Below are positions 58,083 through 64,000 of a stretch of 64,000 nt of DNA, piece after piece (position 1 is the first letter of the stretch; every line of letters starts with the position of its first letter). The notes under the pieces are model-generated. The model was given only the letters and a program-made list of their open reading frames with translations. It searched no databases and had not been told where the DNA came from. Both the position numbers and the translations under genes were made by a program. This DNA is from Panopea generosa. Its lineage: Eukaryota; Mollusca; Bivalvia; Adapedonta; Hiatellidae. The stretch covers positions 13,692,482-13,756,481 of the forward strand of contig CM055897.1 in the NCBI GenBank assembly GCA_029582155.1. The letters are read 5' to 3'.

Positions 58083-58350
58083 TGTTCGACCTATATACAT
58101 TTTGACTAACATATATACATTTTGTCCGACATATATACGATCCAACTTGGCTATGTATGGTGTCATTGAGTAAGACGCTTTTCCGCATATGCTACGTACT
58201 GGCTTGTCCCGTGTGTAACATATATACATTTTATCTTACATATATACATTTTATTTAACCTATATACATTTTGACTTACATGCATGTATATATATTTTGT
58301 CTAACATATATAAATTTTATCTAACATATATACATTTTGACTAACACATA
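56426..58350. repeat. 20-bp satellite, ~90 units
   Basis: Head-to-tail units ACATATATACATTTYRTCYR, with alternating variants (catttcatcta, cattttgtccg, cattttgacta). The array is interrupted by a TA-rich run at 58047-58083 and a SINE fragment at 58136-58222. ORFs reading YIHFVRHIYISSN-like strings are the array in translation. Confidence 0.95.
58136..58222 (+). mobile_element. SINE family C body fragment inside the satellite
   Basis: 'ccaacttggctatgtatggt', 'gagtaagacgcttttccgca' and 'tatgctacgtactggcttgt' match the bodies at 56350-56420 and 17855-17925. The tRNA-like head is missing. Confidence 0.75.
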
Positions 58351-58562
58351 TACATTTGGAGACTAATAAAGACCTTTATTATCAATTTCTCAAGGTTCAG
58401 ACTACATATTATTTGTATTTGATAGATGGTAATGTTACTGATTATAGATATCGATAAACAACACACTTTGGTAATTTTACGACATAATTGTTGTGTTTCT
58501 CTCTATTTCTTGCTGTTCACAGTGTCATATTTGGGAAACACAATGTTTTTTCCAAACTATGG

Positions 58563-58695
58563 TCTTCCGTGGCAAGGTGGTCTAAAGCACGGACTAATGA
58601 CCACTTGCCTCCCATTTCCCAGATCGTGCAGGGGCTCGAACCCAGTTCGATTACAATATTGCATGTGACAAAGTTTGACCTGTGTTGAAAATGGA
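58563..58695 (+). mobile_element. tRNA-derived SINE, family E
   Basis: Head with A-box region GTGGCAAGGTGGTCTAAAGC and B-box-like GGGGCTCGAACCC at Leu/Ser-type spacing, then a short unrelated body. Confidence 0.5.
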
Positions 58696-58699
58696 TTTG

Positions 58700-60950
58700 A
58701 TGAAACCCCAATTCCTACAAAACATCCCCTTTTAATATTTAAAAACAAATCGATATGTTTTGTATGTCTACATATGAATATATGTTGTTTTTTTTAAAAA
58801 AATGAGGGTATGGGTAAAAGCGTTAAATATATAGACTAGATAACTTACTTGACATTAGGCCATCGTAATACAATTTCTTTTAATCAGCTATTTCACTGAT
58901 CAAATTTAGAGATTTGTCTACGAATCTGGGCTCGTTAGCACTAAAAATGGTTGTAGTTTTGGACAGCGAAAACAAAAAAATGTTCCGTGACAATTTGAAA
59001 TACATTAAAAATCTAACACTTATCGTCAGTCGGGAGACTTTGAAACATTCAAAATGTCAATATAACCGCGATTTATCAATCATTTTTCAAATGTGTCAGT
59101 ATCTACTAAATGAAAACAAAACTTAGCTGTAAATGAAATTTATTAAACAGAATGACCCGCTTCAAATCTCGGTATTCGCTCAACTTTTGTCTGTGTCAAC
59201 TGTTAGAAGATATCTACAAAAGTTATTTTACCGCAACATAATTGCAATTAAGTTTAAGCATATAATTTGAGTCATATAATTATAGATAATCAACACCGTT
59301 TAATGTAAATTCGTCACATTAGACATGCTCCTGTATCAGTAATTTGACCATGATAATTGGGACAACTCTAAATTCCAGCTCATTATCTTACCATGTTATT
59401 TCACTTTGATCCGCATCACGGGATCAACTTTTGTAATCTTTCTCAATTATGGTTTTTGGTTTTATATCTTAATACTTGATGTGGCTGTCTACAGAACATT
59501 ACACTGTTCGATGTGAGATCTGGGTGACGGCGGTTTCGTCACCTACGAGTTGGTCTACCCTGATTTTGTGTAGAAAACAGGTAGTGGTTTCGTTAACCTT
59601 AATTTAGTATAGTATTATGTGGCATGCTGATTAACCAGATGTGATAATCCAATATACAGCAAGATGACTGGCAATTGTGGATAGCAGTGGTCTGTTGAAC
59701 GAACTGGGGCTATAATTATATGTAGTCATGTATGTGTATATCATTGAAAAGTTACATTTTATAAAATATTCATTTGTTTTATCAAACATTTAAATTCATC
59801 ACATCACATGCAAACTCAAACAGCTTATTGATAAATATATGATTGTTGTGATTTTATTGCCAAACATTTTTTAAAGTCAACATGTGCACACACAAACTGC
59901 TTATTAATGAGTACATAATTGGTAAGATTAACCAGGTGTGGCAATTATAATAATGTAGATAAAACTACATATCCTCCGCTATATAAAACAAGGTACACGA
60001 AACCACTTATGGCTCACTATATAAATCAAAGTAGACGAACTGGTACATTGACAAAACCACTGTTATTCCGAGCTCTTTAAGTAAAAAGGCAAATAAATGC
60101 TAGGGAAAGCAAAAGATATATAGCCAACACTAGACTTAGCATTCCAAGAACATATTCACTTAAGCAGCGTGAACACAATTAGTATGTGGCATATGTATTA
60201 TAAGTGCAATACATACAATAAATATAAAACGTGACAAAAAGAGTCATCTCTTGGGAACAGCCAGTAGCAACAGTAATATTCTAAAGTAAACCACACTGGA
60301 TACAGCAATAAAAAAGCAGAAATATAATGTGCACTATTTCAGCCCTAATGAGGTTATTACCAAAAGTGAGACATTGGCCCTGAAAATGAGGACACACATA
60401 CAATGTATATATGGATTTGGACATCGTCTCGGTGTTATGAGCTAATGACCAAATTATTTTAAAATTCATCCATGCATACCATTATAACCTTCAGTGTAAA
60501 CTTGAAGATGAAGCACATCGTCTCGATGTAATAAGTAAATGTGCTATGTTATTTTTAAGTTGTTTTTATAATAACTTCCAAAATTGATCTTGATCTTGAA
60601 GATGCGACAGCAAATGTTCGTTTTCGACCTTCAATCCGATCTGTATAGTAAATATTTTGAAATTCATCCATATATGTGAGAGATATGGTTTATAAGAAAA
60701 TAAGCCTTACAGTATTTTTGGCTTGAATTTTCATTAAGACGGTTATCTTGAGGGCCATCTTGGATTTCTCGAATGCCCACCACTTGTACCATCTTATGCC
60801 GGTCGTTACATAAGCAACAAACCCTGAAAACCATTTTGATATATAACATTGCTTGTTGCAATGGTTGTCCACTTACCCATAATTTTAATGACCTATTTAG
60901 CACAGGGTCACCGCACCAGTAAGCCAGAGTGTGCAAAATCAGAATGACGC
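58700..60950. other. No gene recognised
   Basis: AT-rich sequence. A 70-codon plus ORF at 58914-59126 and a 90-codon minus ORF at 60936-60664 lack motifs, flanking splice signals and any repeat explanation; I leave them unassigned. Confidence 0.4.
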
Positions 60951-61034
60951 TTGAAATTCAACATTAATGTGATGTTTAAATACGCCAATTTATTTCAAAC
61001 TCTATACATACATACTCTGTTTTTAAATGGGGTT

Positions 61035-61250
61035 TAATGCCATTTTTAACACATTTCAGGTATATATGGCACATCCAGTTTTATTGGTAAAATTTCAGAA
61101 TTAATCCGAGTAGAACCTTTCGCAAGTACCTGGTAAACTTTCTCACATACAATTTATGGAGCAGGCGGAAATCGAACCAACTATCTGAGCACGAGAGGTT
61201 AGTGATCTTCGGATTGCACCTTAGATCACTCGACCACGGTGGACCCAAAC
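61035..61250 (-). mobile_element. tRNA-derived SINE, family D
   Basis: Minus strand: A-box region CCGTGGTCGAGTGATCTAAG and B box GTTGGTTCGATTTCC, then 'gagaaagtttaccaggtact', 'tctactcggattaattctga' and 'accaataaaactgg', colinear with 48428-48592. It lies downstream of the mutarotase gene. Confidence 0.75.
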
Positions 61251-61859
61251 ATACATACAAACACATACCAAATAAAAGGATTGGACACAATTCTAAGGGA
61301 CTAACAAACAGACAGATTGACACACGGACGGAGAGACACCCACGGCAATATCAATATCTCCCATCAGTGGAGGTAAGCGGAGACGTAAAATACACATTGA
61401 TATATGTGTATCAATATATAGTATTTCTTGTTATTCCACTTTAGGTATAGAACGCTTGACACATGCGTGAATTCCCTCCGATTAAAATATGACCATGCGA
61501 ATCTGTTTATTTGCAAAATTGAATAAAAATAAATAAATATAGTGTAAACAGTACAAAGGAGGGAAAAAACGAGATTTTGAAGAAATTAAATTGTGAACGC
61601 CAAAACAACTACTATGCATATTTACATATCATTATTTCAAAATAACTTCCAAAGCTGTTGCAATTGTTCAAACTTTGGTCAGACAGAATGATAATGGCTT
61701 TGAAATGCTCGTCCTTCTAATCAGTTAATTAACCAGTAATGCTGCTGTCAGTTTTCTGAATGGTTATTAACTTGTAAGCACAATAATTTGCTCATTGCAC
61801 ATTCAGCACAATTTCATCTTGTATCTACACTCTTCATGTTGGTGTCAAAGCGCCATTGT

Positions 61860-61940
61860 TTAACATTTCACTCCGAATTTATACCATGACGTCGTGTTGT
61901 AGGTTTCTCCAGGTCGCAGCACGGAACTCGAGAATTGTGC
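61860..61940 (-). CDS. Galactose mutarotase (aldose 1-epimerase)-like, last exon
   Basis: Minus strand: the acceptor ttattacag (AG = 61942-61941) is followed by 26 codons and TAA (61862-61860), reading AQFSSSVLRPGETYNTTSW and then YKFGVKC. LRPGE-Y-x-T-x-W/F is the recognisable C-terminal strand of GALM. The exon is 81 nt in phase 0, matching the phase-0 end of the upstream exon at 63359. Too short to show as a normal ORF. GALM interconverts alpha and beta anomers of galactose and glucose in the cytosol. Confidence 0.85.
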   Translation of the reverse strand, partial: AQFSSSVLRPGETYNTTSWYKFGVKC

Positions 61941-62133
61941 CTGTAATAAGGAGACACGGAGACATACAAATGCTTATTCGGTACAATGTCGTTTAATAAA
62001 TAATAAAAAGCGTTTAAACAATATTTTATTCCCAATATGCATGGTAGTCATACATCCTATATGAAATAACTAGTGAAAAGGATTCAGAAGAAAGCTATTA
62101 TAATTTCTTATTTCTAAGTATCTCTTTCCTAAA

Positions 62134-62440
62134 ATATAACAAGAGCCATGTTGGACACGGCCAATCCCCCCTGCCGATGCAAATTCTTGTACTGTCCACT
62201 TACTGTCAATGCTCTCTGTTATTGTATGCAGTTTCAAAGCATTCACTTCAAAACTTTTCAATGTATGCTCCAAACAAGGGAAATAACAAAGGGGAGTAAT
62301 TCTGCAAAGATAGAAGAAAAAGTTATGCTTCCTGCACATTGCACTCCCCCGGACAAAAGTGTTACAGACGGACGGACGGACGCAACGACGGACGCACGCA
62401 CTGCACGCACGCACACACACACACACGCACGCACGCACGG
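62134..62440. repeat. Dispersed repeat ending in GACG/CACG microsatellite
   Basis: A unit opening 'acaagagccatgttggacac' and continuing 'gggaaataacaaaggggagt' up to a (GACG)n-(CA/CGCA)n tract at 62370-62440. The style is that of a non-coding mobile element with a simple-repeat tail; the two overlapping ORFs with Cys/Val/Arg or Thr/His/Arg runs are microsatellite translations. Confidence 0.55.
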
Positions 62441-62809
62441 GTACGATTACCACCCCCACCCCCATTCGCCTTCGAATAGGGAATAAAAAACAAATAAGAC
62501 ACAACACATTGAAGGCAGGAAATCGTATCTTGGTATCTACCTATCTGCCGGTTTGCGTGCAAGCCCGTAATACCCACCCGCCTATTGCGAGCTTGCCTGT
62601 CTGCCAGTCCTCCAGCCAGACTTATCATATCATATTAACGAAACTCTACGTACATATCTACACGTAAAAACGGACGTATATACACCTTCCTACATACATA
62701 TACATGTATATACTGCATATGTCAGCATGATAATATGCCTATTGTAAAATGTTCAATATTCAGGTATATTATGTAAAATTATATCCAGCACACGAGCTCA
62801 TTTAAACAG

Positions 62810-63065
62810 ATAGTTAGCGTTGGTCTTGTAGTAGAGCGTTTGCCGAATGTCGAAAGACTTGGAAAATGGTACAAGAAACATACTCGCTTGCAATTTTCAC
62901 TCAACATTTAAAGAAATTGTCTAGGTCTGATCGGTCTGGTGTCAGTATAAAGTGATTTGGTAAGGAATTATACCATGTGTCTGCAACATGATACTTAGTG
63001 TAGTTTGGCAGCACTCAGGTGGACACCGTCGCGATGTGGCAGAAAAGTTGTTGAAAGCGACGCGA
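62810..63065 (+). mobile_element. tRNA-derived SINE, family B
   Basis: Degraded head GCGTTGGTCTTGTAGTAGAG; body 'gatcggtctggtgtcagtat', 'taccatgtgtctgcaacatg', 'gacaccgtcgcgatgtggca' and 'ttgttgaaagcgacg'. Colinear with 55195-55482. Confidence 0.75.
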
Positions 63066-63130
63066 AACACCATACAATGACAACAAAACACCATACAATG
63101 ACAACAAAACACTATACAATGACAACAAAA
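63066..63130. repeat. Short tandem repeat, three ~20-bp units
   Basis: 'acaccatacaatgacaacaa' and close variants in three consecutive copies directly at the 3' end of the family B SINE. Confidence 0.8.
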
Positions 63131-63182
63131 GAAAAGTAAAATATAGACACACATCAACAATTGTTTTGTCGTCATATATCAG

Positions 63183-63345
63183 TACCAGTGGTAGAGTACC
63201 GAACCAAGGATCGGAGAGTCGTGGGTTCGATTCTCCTACACGCCAATGTGTTATGTCCTTGAGCAAAACACTTTGACTACATATTCTTGGTACTGGTTCT
63301 ACCCAAGAAGCCCCTGAGCGTGATGTGTCTTAGTTCAAAACAACT
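63183..63345 (+). mobile_element. tRNA-derived SINE, family C
   Basis: Head ACCAGTGGTAGAGTACCGA and GAGTCGTGGGTTCGATTCTC; body 'ccttgagcaaaacactttga' and 'tattcttggtactggttcta'. It ends about 14 bases from the mutarotase exon donor. Confidence 0.75.
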
Positions 63346-63358
63346 GTCAAAATCTTAC

Positions 63359-63542
63359 ATGATTCACGGCATCCGGATAGCCCTGTGGCATGAACAACAG
63401 TCCACCACTTTTGATGTATACAGTCTCGTCCTTACACACGGAATCCTTTAACAGGAAGTCCAGATAGAAGCAGCTGTATGGTATAACGACCGGCTGTGTA
63501 GAGTATACTTCAAGGTAACGCTGTGATGCCGGATGTACGGCC
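63359..63542 (-). CDS. Galactose mutarotase (aldose 1-epimerase)-like, penultimate exon
   Basis: Minus strand, 184 nt: acceptor ccaccttcag (AG = 63544-63543) and donor CAT|GTAAGA (GT = 63358-63357). It codes AVHPASQRYLEVYSTQPVV, then IPYSCFYLDFL and, at the end, GGLLFMPQGYPDAVNH. The signatures H-P-x-S-x-R-x-L-E-V-Y-x-T-Q-P and P-D-A-V-N are those of GALM. The first base completes a codon from an upstream exon that should lie beyond 63760 or outside the window. The segment between, where GALM usually has a stretch ending in a catalytic Glu context, is diverged (KSGGLLFMPQ), so activity is uncertain. Confidence 0.87.
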
Positions 63543-63566
63543 CTGAAGGTGGATAACATTTAAATT

Positions 63567-63569
63567 AAT

Positions 63570-63600
<31 letters not shown>

Positions 63601-63601
63601 T
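63567..63601. repeat. (AAT)n microsatellite
   Basis: About eleven consecutive aat units immediately upstream (in gene sense) of the mutarotase exon acceptor. Confidence 0.95.
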
Positions 63602-63609
63602 GTGTTGAG

Positions 63610-63760
63610 TAAAATGAAATAACGCTATCATGCCGGGTGAACGACCCTGATATGTGGTAAGTTTACTGTCATATAACGCTATTATGCCATGTGCACGGCC
63701 CTGCTATGTGTTAAGTAAACTGTCATGTAACGCTATTATGCCGTGTGCATAGGGCCTACC
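63610..63760. repeat. ~62-bp minisatellite derived from the mutarotase exon boundary
   Basis: Units at about 63621, 63676 and 63728 share 'aacgct.t.atgcc..gtg.acg.ccctg', which is also the plus-strand sequence of the exon 5' end (63517-63545). Each unit therefore contains a copy of the first ~25 coding bases and a splice-acceptor-like cag. Confidence 0.75.
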
Positions 63761-63937
63761 TGTTAAGTCTCACGGTTTCGCCGTGAGTCTCACGATTTTG
63801 GCAATGATATCACGGTCTCACGCTGACTATGTAATTTCTCACGCATTTCATTTAAACGAAATAAACGAAAATTTCACGAAAATAAATATATTTACTATAA
63901 TACATAATAATCGTTACCCGGTGTCATTGTAAACATC

Positions 63938-63982
63938 ATGGCGTCGTCTGCTAGTGCTAGTAGCAATAGAACTATCTTGAAG
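63938..63982 (+). CDS. Tentative first coding exon of a plus-strand gene
   Basis: An ATG in the context catcATGG opens 15 codons (MASSASASSNRTILK) that end AAG before a donor-like GTATCG (63983). The gene would continue outside the window. Only the good start context, Ser/Ala-rich start and donor support it. Confidence 0.2.
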
Positions 63983-64000
63983 GTATCGTTAAGCTTTTCT

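Larger units (their letters stand above)
61943..63356 (-). other. Intron of the mutarotase gene, filled with repeats
   Basis: About 1.4 kb between donor GT (63358-63357) and acceptor AG (61942-61941). It contains a dispersed repeat with microsatellite (62134-62440), a family B SINE (62810-63065), a short tandem repeat (63066-63130) and a family C SINE (63183-63345). Confidence 0.7.

Noticed and set aside
59516-59572. Short plus-strand frame DLGDGGFVTYELVYPDFV
   Set aside because: Looks protein-like, but only 18 codons, ends in a stop, has no neighbouring exon or clear homologue, and contains a small inverted repeat.
62070-62667. Overlapping ORFs of 88-145 codons on both strands
   Set aside because: They cross a (GACG)n/(CA)n microsatellite within a dispersed repeat in the mutarotase intron; no motif and biased composition.

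Overview
This window is eukaryotic nuclear DNA from an animal, most likely a marine invertebrate and probably a bivalve or other mollusc. The evidence is AT-rich sequence with spliced genes, many tRNA-derived SINEs of several families, Ty3-type and tyrosine-recombinase retrotransposons, and a FLYWCH/MULE transposon. The mollusc assignment is inference from repeat style; no species marker is present.

Host genes are sparse. Three copies of a two-exon Golgi carbohydrate sulfotransferase (HNK-1ST/CHST8-14 type) lie on the minus strand about 21-23 kb apart. Copy 2 (30136-32363) is intact, with a 142-nt membrane-anchor exon and a catalytic exon. Copy 1 (6985-15356) is dead: a 6.8-kb Ty3-type retrotransposon sits inside its catalytic exon. 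Copy 3 (51329-53505) is dead through a lost splice donor, a 10-bp duplication and a 1-nt deletion. Introns and 3' flanks are shared between copies 2 and 3, so whole gene segments were duplicated. Near the right end are the last two exons of a galactose mutarotase (GALM-like) gene, also minus strand (61860-61940 and 63359-63542). A tentative first exon of a plus-strand gene starts at 63938.

Mobile DNA dominates the rest. The Ty3 element (8008-14854) has 515-bp LTRs, a gag-pol -1 slippery site, a deleted integrase core and, where the primer-binding site should be, a copy of most of a tRNA-His. A MULE with FLYWCH finger lies at 18625-20961. A degraded tyrosine-recombinase element is at 26690-28100. 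A larger Ngaro/PAT-like element with split direct repeats spans 33835-42599; its left repeat is interrupted by a 3.1-kb non-coding element with 454-bp long terminal direct repeats. Smaller pieces are a LINE tail at 50195 interrupted by a 269-bp MITE, and other MITEs near 45.4 and 54.1 kb.

Minisatellites are prominent: about 55 bp (1-895), 45 bp (2711-3315), about 53 bp (25085-26490), 25 bp (33528-33834 and 42600-43215), 20 bp (56426-58350) and about 62 bp (63610-63760). The last derives from the GALM splice acceptor. Long stretches between these (for example 4970-6700, 20970-24180, 45670-48420 and 58700-60950) show no gene I can support.
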